64,000 nucleotides of DNA. Origin: Bacteroides sp. ET71. GTDB lineage: Bacteria; Bacteroidota; Bacteroidia; Bacteroidales; Bacteroidaceae. Location of the stretch: contig NZ_JAMBLS010000003.1 of the NCBI RefSeq assembly GCF_023336905.1, forward strand, positions 124,001 to 188,000. The letters are read 5' to 3'. A program made the position numbers and the translations under genes. This document shows positions 44,683 through 52,977 of the stretch, piece by piece (within the stretch, counting starts at the first letter, position 1; every line of letters begins with the position of its first letter). The notes beneath the pieces are model-generated. The model was not told the origin of the DNA. It searched no databases and saw nothing but the letters and a program-made list of their open reading frames with translations.

Positions 44683-46194
44683 ATGAAACTGAAGAATTAC
44701 ATAACAGCCTCGGCCCTCGTGCTGGCCACCCTGCTGTGCGGAAGCTGCGACGACGACGAGCAGACCGTGGCCAAAGCCGTGCTGGCCAGCGCCTCGGCCC
44801 TGAACTTCGAGGCAGAAAACGCATCCCAGCAAATCATCACTGTCTATTCCGACGCCCAATGGGTGATGGACGAACTGCCCGAATGGATTAGCGTGACGCC
44901 CGTCACCGGACAAGGCACCACGGAAGTCACCGTGTCCGTCACCGACAACCTGCGCGAAGGCACCGTCGACAATCCCCGCGAGGCCACCATCGTCTTCCGA
45001 GGCAACACACTGGCCAGCCGTGCCGAAGTGACCGTCTCGCAAGACGGAGACAAGTACCGCGACTGCCAGGAATACACCGTCGACCAACTGCCCGCCCTGG
45101 CCGACGAGACCGTGGTCATCGTGCCCGAAGCCCTCGTGACAGCCGTCAGCACCTCGGGCTGCATCGTCAGCAGCGACACCTACGACACCCACATCTTCCT
45201 CGAGACCACCGCCACTGTCAGCGTGGGCGACCGCGTCTACATCCAAGGCTCGAAAGACACCGACAGCCGCTCGCTGACCTACGTGGCCTGCGATGACGTG
45301 AGCATCCTCACCAGCGGCAACCCCGTCCAATACCCCGAAGCGACCGACATCACCGCCAACCTCGACAGCTACAACGCCACCAGCCGCGAATGGCTGTCCG
45401 TCACCGGAGTGCTCAACGGCAGCACCCTCACCGTGGAAGACGCGTCCAACTCCGTCTCCATCATCGACGCACCCGCCTCGCTCGGCCTGGACGAGCTCAA
45501 CGGCCACCGGGTGACCCTCCGGGGCTACTTCGACGGCGTGGAAGCCCCCGTGCTGCGCCTCATCGTCGCCGAAGTGGACGACCTGGGCCTGGTCGAGCAG
45601 ATATACTTCAGCGATGACTTTGAGTGGCTGCAACCGTGGGCAGAGAACAGCGGCGCCGGACAGACCGTAGAAAACGACGGCACGGGCGACGCCCCCCAAA
45701 TCTATTCGGCCAAGAACGCCGACGGACAGACGGCCGCCGAAGCCCTCGTGCTGCACGGCTACGGCCTGGAACAGACGCCGGGCAACGCCATCTACCTGCA
45801 GAAGAACTACCTGAAGTTCGGCAAGACCGACTACCAGGCTGGCCTGACACTGCCGGCCCTCACAGAAGTGCCCGCCGGCACGAGCCTGAAGTTGACATTC
45901 GACTGGGCACCGATGGTGGGCGGCACGCGCAAGTTCGACCCCGTGCAAGTAATAGTCTCTGTCACCACCAACGGCAACACCGTCGAGATGGAGCCTATCG
46001 GCCACAGCTTCGTCGACACACAGGACAAGCTGGAGTGGCTGCACGCCGAGGTGGTGATTGACGGGGCAGACATCACGCCCGAAAGCCTCATCAGCATCAA
46101 GTCCAACGACTGGGGTGCCAACGAGGACAACACCGGCAGCAAGGTTTACCGCCGCTGGTTCATCGACAACATCAAGCTGATGCGGGCAGAGTAA
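44683..46194 (+). CDS. BACON-domain surface lipoprotein
   Basis: A 503-aa lipoprotein (lipobox CGSC, Cys22, then DDDEQ, a surface-export signal). Residues 35-115 form a BACON domain (LNFEAENASQQIITVYSDAQWV ... WISVTPVTGQGTTEVTVSV). Residues 120-300 look like a DUF5689/OB-like domain, and 305-503 a jelly-roll with DDFEWLQPWAENSGAG and a closing WFIDNIKLMRAE, the choice-of-anchor or carbohydrate-binding type. Third in the susC-susD operon, so it is probably a surface glycan-binding protein. The substrate is inferred from the neighbouring enzymes only. Confidence 0.85.
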   Translation: MKLKNYITASALVLATLLCGSCDDDEQTVAKAVLASASALNFEAENASQQIITVYSDAQWVMDELPEWISVTPVTGQGTTEVTVSVTDNLREGTVDNPREATIVFRGNTLASRAEVTVSQDGDKYRDCQEYTVDQLPALADETVVIVPEALVTAVSTSGCIVSSDTYDTHIFLETTATVSVGDRVYIQGSKDTDSRSLTYVACDDVSILTSGNPVQYPEATDITANLDSYNATSREWLSVTGVLNGSTLTVEDASNSVSIIDAPASLGLDELNGHRVTLRGYFDGVEAPVLRLIVAEVDDLGLVEQIYFSDDFEWLQPWAENSGAGQTVENDGTGDAPQIYSAKNADGQTAAEALVLHGYGLEQTPGNAIYLQKNYLKFGKTDYQAGLTLPALTEVPAGTSLKLTFDWAPMVGGTRKFDPVQVIVSVTTNGNTVEMEPIGHSFVDTQDKLEWLHAEVVIDGADITPESLISIKSNDWGANEDNTGSKVYRRWFIDNIKLMRAE

Positions 46195-46195
46195 G

Positions 46196-46256
46196 ACAAG
46201 CTACGAGTGACAAGAGACAAGTTACGAGTGACAAGAGATAAGTCACGAGTGACCAT
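46196..46256 (+). repeat. GACAAG/GAGTGACAAG tandem repeat
   Basis: Imperfect 22-26 nt repetition of ACAAG-TTACGAGTGACAAGAG right after the stop codon. Same word family as at 31482 and 60683. Confidence 0.6.
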
Positions 46257-46260
46257 GAAT

Positions 46261-46302
46261 AAGAAAGAGCGCGATGCCCGGGCATCGCGCTCTTCTTTTT
46301 TC
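46261..46302. terminator. Bidirectional terminator between convergent genes
   Basis: A 30-nt perfect palindrome (AAGAGCGCGATGCCC and its complement, 46265-46294) with an A-rich left flank and six Ts on the right. It ends both the BACON lipoprotein and GH144 transcripts. Confidence 0.93.
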
Positions 46303-46325
46303 CATCGGTCTGCCGGTCTTCCCGG

Positions 46326-47681
46326 TCAGCCCTCCTGCTCTTCCTTCACCGCAAAGCCCAGCTTCTTCAGCCCGGCCTGCACGTCGGGGTGACTCATGAA
46401 CAGCCGCCAGAGCAGGCCGCTGCGGTGGTTCTCAATCATCACGGCGATGGGGCCCTGGTCGATGGCCAGGTAGCGCTTGGGATACCATCCGTCGGTCTCG
46501 CTGAAAGCGTCGTAGAAGCCGTAAGGGCCCAGCACCGAGTCGCCCATCTGGTAGAGGTGGCGCATCATGCGCAGCGACTCTTCGGGGGTGTAGACGATGG
46601 ACGACAGGGCGGCCGTGGGCGAGATGACACCCAGGTCGGCCTGCTCGTTGGGGGCATGGGCCGAATAGCCCTTGACGGAATAGCTGGCCGTCAGTCCCCA
46701 GCAGTCGGGGCCGTAACCCTTCCAGCCCTTGGGGTTGCGCACGCACCAGTCGTGGTGCACCAGGGTGAGGTTGCGCATCTCGTCGAAGTAGTTGGTGCAA
46801 TACTTGTCGGACAAGCCCCGGGGGTTCAGGCCGAGCCACGAATAGTGTGCCCAGAACAGCGGTCCGGCCTCGGTGCCCTGGTAGCGCAGTTGCAGGCGAT
46901 GGCCCTCGACGTCGTGGGGCGCGACGATGGCGCCGCCTTCGGCCCAGCCCTGGTGGTAGACCTCGGCAGGAACGCCGTGGGTGGGCGACGAGGCAGCAAG
47001 CACATACATCACGAGACACTCGTTATACCCACGGACGGGGAAGTTCATCTGCCAGGCATATTCCGGGCTCCAATGCCAGTAGAGCACGTTCTGGCCGTCG
47101 CGCCGGTGCCAGTCCCACTCCACTTCGCGCCACAGTTTGTCGATGCGGGCGGCCAGTGCCTTCTCCTGCTCGCCTCCCTGCTGCACGTAGTACTGGTGCA
47201 CACAGAGCAAGGCTTGCATCAGAAAGGCCGTTTCCACCAGGTCGCCCCCGTTGTCCTTCTGCCCGAAAGGTTTCACGCGGCCCGTGTCTCCCTGCCACCA
47301 GTGGGGGTAGACGCCATGGAAGCGGTCGCAGGTCTCGAGGAAGGAGACGATGCGCTCCATGCGCTCCAGGCCTTGCTGGCGGGTGACGTATCCCCGGTCT
47401 ATGCCGGCCAGGATGGCCATGATGCCGAAGCCGCTGCCTCCGCTGGTGACGACGTTCTGGTCGCTCTGCGGATAGTCACCGTCCAGGTGGATGCGTTCGC
47501 GGGCCAGGCCGCTGTGGGGTTCGGCTCCGTCCCAGAAATAGTTGAAGGTCAGTCGCTCGATGGTGTCCATCAGTTGCTCGTCGGTCAGCTCGGGGGCTGC
47601 GGCGGCATTGTCTTTCTTGGGCTTGCACTGGGTGAAGGCCAAGAGCAGGCACAGGGCCAGCAGTAAGTGAGTCGGTTTCAT
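46326..47681 (-). CDS. GH144-like glycoside hydrolase lipoprotein (glucoamylase family, PF10091)
   Basis: A 451-aa lipoprotein (lipobox FTQC, Cys20). The (alpha/alpha)6 family signatures are TFNYFWDGAEPHSGLARERIH near residue 48, SGGSGFGIMAILAGIDRGY, HWSPEYAWQMNFPVRGYNECLVMYVLAASSPTH, and GPDCWGLTASYSVKGYSAHAP. This family is often annotated glucoamylase but includes GH144 beta-1,2-glucanases; from memory, the B. thetaiotaomicron homologue releases sophorose. Second in an operon 14 nt after the phosphatase-fold gene, and close to a GH3 beta-glucosidase that would finish the job. Confidence 0.88.
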   Translation of the reverse strand: MKPTHLLLALCLLLAFTQCKPKKDNAAAAPELTDEQLMDTIERLTFNYFWDGAEPHSGLARERIHLDGDYPQSDQNVVTSGGSGFGIMAILAGIDRGYVTRQQGLERMERIVSFLETCDRFHGVYPHWWQGDTGRVKPFGQKDNGGDLVETAFLMQALLCVHQYYVQQGGEQEKALAARIDKLWREVEWDWHRRDGQNVLYWHWSPEYAWQMNFPVRGYNECLVMYVLAASSPTHGVPAEVYHQGWAEGGAIVAPHDVEGHRLQLRYQGTEAGPLFWAHYSWLGLNPRGLSDKYCTNYFDEMRNLTLVHHDWCVRNPKGWKGYGPDCWGLTASYSVKGYSAHAPNEQADLGVISPTAALSSIVYTPEESLRMMRHLYQMGDSVLGPYGFYDAFSETDGWYPKRYLAIDQGPIAVMIENHRSGLLWRLFMSHPDVQAGLKKLGFAVKEEQEG

Positions 47682-47695
47682 TTTGTTCGACAGGT

Positions 47696-48562
47696 TTATT
47701 GCGGATTAGTAAATGTCAGTTCGGCCATCACCGGGCAATGGTCGGAGTAGTAGCCCGTGGTGGGCACGTCGCTCAGCACGCGGCAGCGGGCGGCGTGCAG
47801 TTGGGGCGTGGCAAAGACGAAGTCGATGAGGTAACGCTCGGCACGGGGCAGGCGGCCGAAGTCGTGGAAAGACCAGGAGGGCCCGCAGGTCACGTCGGCC
47901 GAGGTCCAGGCGTTCTGCAATCCGCCTTGGGTCAGCACTTGCGCCGGTTCGTCGTCGGGCAGGCAGTTGAAGTCGCCGGTGACGATGGCGGGCATCGCCG
48001 GGGCGATGGCTTTCAGGCTGTCCACAATGAGGCGCATCCCCTCGCGGCGGGCTTCGGCGCTCACATGGTCCAGGTGCGTATTGAAATAAGCCACCTCGCG
48101 GCCGTTCTGCCTGTCCTTCAGCAAGGCCCAGGTGCAGATGCGGTTGCACGCGGCCCCCCAGCCTTTGACGCCAAACTCATTGGGCGTGGGGCTGAGCGAG
48201 AAGTTGCCCGAACGCAGCAGTTCGAAGCGGTCGGTGCGGAAGAAGATGGGGCTGAACTCGCCTTCGGCCTTGCCGTCTTCGCGACCCACGCCGAGGGCGG
48301 TGTACTGCGGCAGCATCTCTTTCAGGGCTGTCATCTGTTGGGGCAACACTTCCTGCATGCCCAGTAGGTCGGGGGCATAGTAGCCCAGCATCCGGCCTAC
48401 TTCGGCACGGCGGTGGGGCCAGGCGTTCAGGCTGTCCGACTCGGTGTCGAGGCGGATGTTGAAGGTCATGACGTTCACAGACTGGGGAGCGTCGGAGGTT
48501 TTCGTCCCGCAACTGCTCAGCAGGAGCAGGGCGGAAGCAAGGGTAAGGAAGAAGGTTTTCAT
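47696..48562 (-). CDS. Endonuclease/exonuclease/phosphatase-fold lipoprotein
   Basis: A 288-aa exported member of the DNase I/inositol-polyphosphatase fold (lipobox LSSC, Cys18). The metal and catalytic motifs are MTFNIRLDT, LGMQEVL (Glu), FNTHLDHVS, VTGDFNCLPDD and the final YYSDHCPVMAEL. Such lipoproteins act on phosphoesters, not necessarily DNA. It lies 14 nt before the GH144-like gene in the same operon and, like the calcineurin-type phosphoesterase at 37345, is a second phosphoesterase in the locus. Confidence 0.9.
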   Translation of the reverse strand: MKTFFLTLASALLLLSSCGTKTSDAPQSVNVMTFNIRLDTESDSLNAWPHRRAEVGRMLGYYAPDLLGMQEVLPQQMTALKEMLPQYTALGVGREDGKAEGEFSPIFFRTDRFELLRSGNFSLSPTPNEFGVKGWGAACNRICTWALLKDRQNGREVAYFNTHLDHVSAEARREGMRLIVDSLKAIAPAMPAIVTGDFNCLPDDEPAQVLTQGGLQNAWTSADVTCGPSWSFHDFGRLPRAERYLIDFVFATPQLHAARCRVLSDVPTTGYYSDHCPVMAELTFTNPQ

Positions 48563-48563
48563 A

Positions 48564-49000
48564 AATTGAGAATTGAGAATTGAAAATTAAGAAATAAAAG
48601 ATGAGTAAATGGAGAATTGAGAATTGAAAATTAAAAAATAAAAGATGAGTAAATGGAGAATGAGAAATTCTTTAATTGAGAATGGAGAATTAGGAATTGA
48701 GAAATAAAAGACGAGTAAATGGAAAATGGAGAATGGAAAATTAAGAAATAAAAGATGAGGATGTTGAGAATGGGAAATTCATAAATGGAGAACTGAGAAT
48801 TAAAAATTAAGAAATAAAGGCGGAGGGTATTCCACTGTGAAACAAACTAAAGACATTTCGGACAAAGGCTACGAAGCCTCTCGCAGAAGCAAACTCCGAA
48901 GGACAAGCGCGCCCCGTGTCCGGACGAAGCGCGCCCCGTGTTCGCCGCAGCCTACAGCCCTCGCCTTTATTTCTTAATTTTTAATTCTCAATTCTCAATT
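48564..49000. repeat. 35-bp inverted repeat bracketing an AT-rich repeat region
   Basis: The left arm 48564-48598 (AATTGAGAATTGAGAATT...) and right arm 48966-49000 are reverse complements with one mismatch. Between them are about four imperfect copies of a GAGAATTGAGAATTGAAAATT-like unit alternating with AAATAAAAGATGAGTAAATGG. The 48898-48957 segment is a 22-nt-period repeat. No gene. Confidence 0.85.
48898..48957. repeat. 22-nt-period intergenic repeat
   Basis: AAGCGCGCCCCGTGT recurs exactly 22 nt apart (48905 and 48927), each preceded by GGAC(A/G). The unit is a quasi-palindrome, so orientation is uncertain. Confidence 0.7.
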
Positions 49001-51326
49001 AAAGAAGCGTAATCCGCGCCGTCTTCACGCGGTCGCTGCTACCGCCAATCATCACGTCGAAGTCGCCCGGCTCGCAGACGAAATCCAGGTCGTAGTCGTA
49101 GAACTTCAGCAGGTCGGCCGTAATCTTGAAGCTGACCTCGCGGCTTTCGCCGGCCTTGAGGAAGACTTTCTGGAAGCCCTTCAGCTCTTGCACGGGACGG
49201 GTGATGCTGCCCACGCGGTCGCGCAGGTAGAGCTGGACCACCTCGGCCCCGTCGCGCGAGCCGGTGTTGGTCAGGGTGACGGTGGCGGTGATTTCGCCGT
49301 TCTGGTTCATCTGCGTCTTGTCCAGGCGGATGTCACTGTACTGGAACGTGGTGTACGACAGGCCGTAGCCGAAGGCGTAGAGCGGCTCGTTGGGCACGTC
49401 AAGGTAGTTGCTGCGGAACTTCGTAAACCAGTGGCCCTGTTCGAGCGGGCGTCCGGTGTTCTTGTGATTGTAGTAGAGCGGAATCTGCCCCACGTTGCGG
49501 GGGAAGGTCATGCTCAGCTTGCCGCTGGGGTTGACGTCGCCGAACAGCACGTCGCCGATGGCATAGGCGGCCTCGCTACCCCCGAACCACACGTTCAGGA
49601 TGGCCGGCACGTTCTCCTGCTCCCAATCCAGCGTCATGGGACGTCCCGCGAAGAGGGTCAGCACGACGGGCTTGCCGGTCTGCAGCAAGGCTTCGAGCAG
49701 GCGGCGCTGCGTGTCGGGGATGCCGATGTCGCTGCGGCTGGAGCTCTCGCCCGACATTTCGGACGATTCGCCCAGGGCGGCCACGATGACGTCGGCACGG
49801 GCAGCCACGGCCAGCGCCTCGTCCAGCAGCTCCTGGTCGGTGCGGTTGTCACGGTTCAGCGAGCGGCCGAACATGGTGGAGTTCTCCTCTTGCTTGGCGT
49901 CGCTCATCAGGTTGCTGCCCTTGGCGTAGAGGACTTCGACCTTCTTTCCGGCGACTTCTTTCAGTCCTTCGTACAGCGAGGGATAGTCGTTCAGGCGGGC
50001 GGCCACGCTCCACGTGCCGGGCATGTTGCTGCGCGAATTACCCATCGGGCCGATGACGGCCACCGTGCCCTGCTTCTTCAGCGGGAGTACGGGCGCCTGT
50101 CCGGCCTGGGCGGGCTCGTTCTTCAGCAGCACGAAACTGCCGGCGGCGATGCGTCGGGCAGCGGCGCGGTGTTCGGCGTTGAACACTTCCTTGGCCGGAC
50201 GCTTCAGGTCGCAATACTTGTAGGGGTTGTCAAACAGGCCGAGCTTCCACTTCGCCTCGAGGATGCGGCGGCAGGCCTGGTCGACGTATGCCATGCTGAT
50301 TTTGCCTTCGTCGAGCGACTTCTTCAGCGTGCCGACGAAGCCGTTGCTGACCATGTCCATGTCTACTCCCGCTTCGAGGGCGCGGGCCGACACCTGCTGC
50401 AAGTCGCCTATGCCGTGGGCAATCATCTCATAGATGCCCGTGTAGTCGGTCACGACAAAGCCGTCGAACTTCCACTGGTCGCGCAGCAGGTCGGTCATCA
50501 GCCAACGGTTGGCCGTGGCGGGCACCCCGTCGACCTCGTTGAACGAGGCCATGACGCTGCCTGCTCCCGCCTCGACGGCTGCCTGGTAGGGCAGGAAATA
50601 TTCGTTGTACATGCGGTTGCGGCTCATGTCGACCGTGTTATAGTCGCGTCCGGCCTCCGAGGCGCCGTAGAGTGCGAAGTGCTTGACGCAGGCCATGATT
50701 TGGTTGTCGGCCTGGAGCTGTGTCGCACGGTCGGCGCCCTGGTAGCCACGCACCATGGCCCGTGCAATGGCGGCGCCCAGGAAGGGGTCTTCACCGCTGC
50801 CCTCGCTGACGCGTCCCCAGCGCGGGTCGCGGCTGATGTCAACCATCGGGCTGAACGTCCAGCAGATGCCGTCGGCGCTGGCTTCGGTGGCCGCGATGCG
50901 GGCCGACTCTTCCACGGCGTCCATGTCCCACGAGCACGACAGGCCCAGGGGGATGGGGAACACCGTTTCGTAGCCGTGTATGACATCCATGCCGAACAGC
51001 AGGGGGATGCCCAGGCGCGAGTTCTCGACCGCCAGGCGCTGCACGTCGCGTATGCGTTCGACGCCCTTCAGATTGAACAAGCCGCCCACCAAGCCTTGCT
51101 CGATAAGCTTGGCCACGTCGCTGCTCTTGGCCTGCCCGGTGACTATCTCGCCGGTGACGGGCAGGTTGAGCTGGCCGATTTTTTCTTCTACTGTCATCTT
51201 GCTCATCAGTTCAGAGATGAACGTGTCCATGTCGCGAGGCGTGGTCGTCGGGGTTTCGCCCTTGGGCGAGGCCGAGGCCAGCAGGGCCGACACAGAAGCT
51301 ACAGCTAATAAGGATAATCTTTTCAT
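48999..51326 (-). CDS. GH3 beta-glucosidase
   Basis: A 775-aa exported exo-acting glycosidase, BglX-like. The nucleophile is Asp294 in GFVVTDY. The substrate loop KHFALYGASEAGRDYN and RDPRWGRVSEGSGEDP are conserved. The (alpha/beta)6 sandwich (about 400-620) and the C-terminal fibronectin-III-like domain (YSDIRLDKTQMNQNGEITATVTLTNTGSRDGAEVVQLYL) follow. Signal peptide MKRLSLLAVASVSALLASASP without a lipobox, so it is periplasmic. Its natural partner here is the GH144-like enzyme, so a sophorose/beta-1,2-glucosidase activity is predicted. It has a consensus promoter with a palindrome just upstream. Confidence 0.94.
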   Translation of the reverse strand: MKRLSLLAVASVSALLASASPKGETPTTTPRDMDTFISELMSKMTVEEKIGQLNLPVTGEIVTGQAKSSDVAKLIEQGLVGGLFNLKGVERIRDVQRLAVENSRLGIPLLFGMDVIHGYETVFPIPLGLSCSWDMDAVEESARIAATEASADGICWTFSPMVDISRDPRWGRVSEGSGEDPFLGAAIARAMVRGYQGADRATQLQADNQIMACVKHFALYGASEAGRDYNTVDMSRNRMYNEYFLPYQAAVEAGAGSVMASFNEVDGVPATANRWLMTDLLRDQWKFDGFVVTDYTGIYEMIAHGIGDLQQVSARALEAGVDMDMVSNGFVGTLKKSLDEGKISMAYVDQACRRILEAKWKLGLFDNPYKYCDLKRPAKEVFNAEHRAAARRIAAGSFVLLKNEPAQAGQAPVLPLKKQGTVAVIGPMGNSRSNMPGTWSVAARLNDYPSLYEGLKEVAGKKVEVLYAKGSNLMSDAKQEENSTMFGRSLNRDNRTDQELLDEALAVAARADVIVAALGESSEMSGESSSRSDIGIPDTQRRLLEALLQTGKPVVLTLFAGRPMTLDWEQENVPAILNVWFGGSEAAYAIGDVLFGDVNPSGKLSMTFPRNVGQIPLYYNHKNTGRPLEQGHWFTKFRSNYLDVPNEPLYAFGYGLSYTTFQYSDIRLDKTQMNQNGEITATVTLTNTGSRDGAEVVQLYLRDRVGSITRPVQELKGFQKVFLKAGESREVSFKITADLLKFYDYDLDFVCEPGDFDVMIGGSSDRVKTARITLL

Positions 51327-51444
51327 GTTTCTTCAGTTTGTTTATCAGGTTTATTAATATTAGGTATCCGGTCCGTCTGCCTGCCCGTTCGGGCAAGCGG
51401 GGCACGGCGGGGGCGGACGCTCGCCCGGCTGCCAATGCTTCGTA

Positions 51445-51477
51445 CAAATATAAGAAAGAGAAGGCGATGAAAGCAAA
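51445..51477 (-). promoter_or_regulatory. Promoter of the GH3 gene
   Basis: Minus strand: TTTG (51474-51477), 21 nt, TATATTTG (51445-51452). The leader would be about 110 nt. Confidence 0.75.
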
Positions 51478-51486
51478 AAAAAAGAT

Positions 51487-51501
51487 ACGTATTTAATACG
51501 T
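51487..51501 (-). promoter_or_regulatory. Palindrome upstream of the GH3 promoter
   Basis: ACGTATTTAATACGT is a perfect 15-nt dyad centred about 17 bp upstream of the -33 element, the right place for an activator such as a hybrid two-component or other PUL regulator. No regulator gene lies in the locus. Confidence 0.4.
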
Positions 51502-51590
51502 TTTCCGCTTTTTTTACTGAAAGGGCACTACTGTTTTATTGCTCAAACGCGTGTATCTGGCTGTATGACAAAGACTTGAAAACAGGCTCC

Positions 51591-51701
51591 CGACACGGCG
51601 GAGAAAACCGGGGAAACACTCCGGCCCGACCCCGCTGCGGCCGCCACGCGCAAGAGCCGCGCCCCGTGCGGACAAGAGCCGGCGCCGGAACGGACGGGAG
51701 G
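51591..51701. repeat. 22-nt-period intergenic repeat
   Basis: Units around 51645-51700: CAAGAGCCGCGCCCCGTG, CGGACAAGAGCCGGCGCC, CGGACGGGAGGC. The left part is more degenerate. It fills much of the gap between GH3 and tRNA-Leu. Confidence 0.6.
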
Positions 51702-51705
51702 CAAC

Positions 51706-51740
51706 AAAAAAGCCCCCGCGTCGTCACGACGCGAAGGCCC
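51706..51740 (-). terminator. Terminator of tRNA-Leu
   Basis: On the minus strand, GCC-TT-CGCGTCGT pairs with ACGACGCG-GG-GGC and is followed by six Ts. Confidence 0.85.
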
Positions 51741-51797
51741 ATTTATGCCATATTATAAGAAATCAGAAAAACCTCAACGGAAGTAGAGGCCATCTGG

Positions 51798-51879
51798 TGC
51801 GGGTGACAGGACTCGAACCTGCACGCCTCGCGGCACCAGATCCTAAGTCTGGCGCGGCTGCCAATTACGCCACACCCGC
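51798..51879 (-). tRNA. tRNA-Leu (anticodon UAG)
   Basis: 82 nt on the minus strand. Acceptor arms GCGGGTG and CACCCGC, discriminator A; D-loop AATTGGCAG; anticodon stem CCAGA/TCTGG with loop CTTAGGA (UAG, reads CUA); a long variable arm GTGCCGCGAGGCGT typical of class II Leu tRNA; T-loop GGTTCGAGTCC. CCA is not encoded. Confidence 0.97.
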
Positions 51880-51957
51880 TTGTGCTTGCGTATGCGGGGC
51901 AAAGATAAGGAGTTTTTTCTTTCCGACCAACATTCCAGGCAGGAAAGTGCACGGCGG

Positions 51958-52971
51958 TCAGTCCGAAGGGCTGTTCAGCAGGGCGCGGGCAGCTTCGATG
52001 AGGGTGTCGCGGCCCTGGTCTTCGTCTTCGTCGGTCATGTCGAGCTTGACGTCGGGGTCGATGCCGAACTCGATGTGCTGCTTCTGCGCGTCGAGCATGG
52101 GGCTGGCAGAGAAGCGCACACCCCAGCCGTTGGGCAGTTCGGAGGAGAAAGGCAGGCCGGAGCCGCCGCCGGTCTTGTCGCCCAGCAGGGTGACTTGGGG
52201 CAGGCAGTTCATGGAGTTGACGAAGTCGTTGGTGGCGCTGTACGCATGGCGGTTGGTCAGCACGACGACGGGTTTCTGCCAGCGCACGCCGTCGGATGGG
52301 TCGAGGTAGACGGGTTCGGGGTCGGAGAAGTCGGAGTGTCCGGGGCCGGTTTTGTGCTGGATGTAGCCGGTCAGCACCCGTTCGTTGGTGAAGCGGGCGG
52401 CCAACTGCGAGGCGGTGGTCAGATTGCCGCCTCCGTTGTTGCGCACGTCGATGATGAGCCCGTTGCACACGGCCAGGTAGAGCAGCATCTCGTCCAGGTT
52501 ACCATCCCCAATGCCGGAGGAGAAATCGCCGTAGCGCACGTATCCGATGTTGTCCTGGAGGATGGTATATTCCGCCCCGCCGCCGATGCGGTAGTCACGG
52601 CCCAGGTACTGCTCTACGAGCGCCTCGTCGAAGTTGCGCGGATAGTCGAGGTACCAGTCCCAGTAGCGGGCCGTGTTCCAGGCGGAATAGAGGTTGACAT
52701 GCCCGTCTTTCAGCTCGGCCAGCATATTGCCCAGCACTTCGAAGAGGGCGTCCTGGCCCATGTCGTCCGTAATCTGGACGCGGTATTGCTCGTAGATGGC
52801 ATCCCAGTCGATGCCTTTGTAGTCCAGGAAACAGTAGTGTTCGTCGATGAGCTTCCAGAGGGCTTCGAAATTGCCCGTAGGACTGTTGTCGTATTCGTCT
52901 TCGCGGATGCAGCCGCCCAGGACGAGGGGCAGCGCACACATTATATAAATATAGGAAAGCAATCGTTTCAT
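51958..52971 (-). CDS. S41-family peptidase lipoprotein
   Basis: A 337-aa C-terminal-processing-type serine protease with lipobox LGGC (Cys21). The N-terminal cap (NFEALWKLIDEHYCFLDYKGIDWDA ... LFEVLGNMLAELKDGHVNL) is the TSP/Bacteroides S41 type without a recognisable PDZ domain. The catalytic domain has GLIIDVRNNGGGN, the Ser in RHAYSATNDF, and the Lys in GDKTGGGSG. It probably processes or degrades envelope proteins. Six nucleotides after the DUF3316 gene in the parC operon. Confidence 0.9.
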   Translation of the reverse strand: MKRLLSYIYIMCALPLVLGGCIREDEYDNSPTGNFEALWKLIDEHYCFLDYKGIDWDAIYEQYRVQITDDMGQDALFEVLGNMLAELKDGHVNLYSAWNTARYWDWYLDYPRNFDEALVEQYLGRDYRIGGGAEYTILQDNIGYVRYGDFSSGIGDGNLDEMLLYLAVCNGLIIDVRNNGGGNLTTASQLAARFTNERVLTGYIQHKTGPGHSDFSDPEPVYLDPSDGVRWQKPVVVLTNRHAYSATNDFVNSMNCLPQVTLLGDKTGGGSGLPFSSELPNGWGVRFSASPMLDAQKQHIEFGIDPDVKLDMTDEDEDQGRDTLIEAARALLNSPSD

Positions 52972-52977
52972 ACGGCA

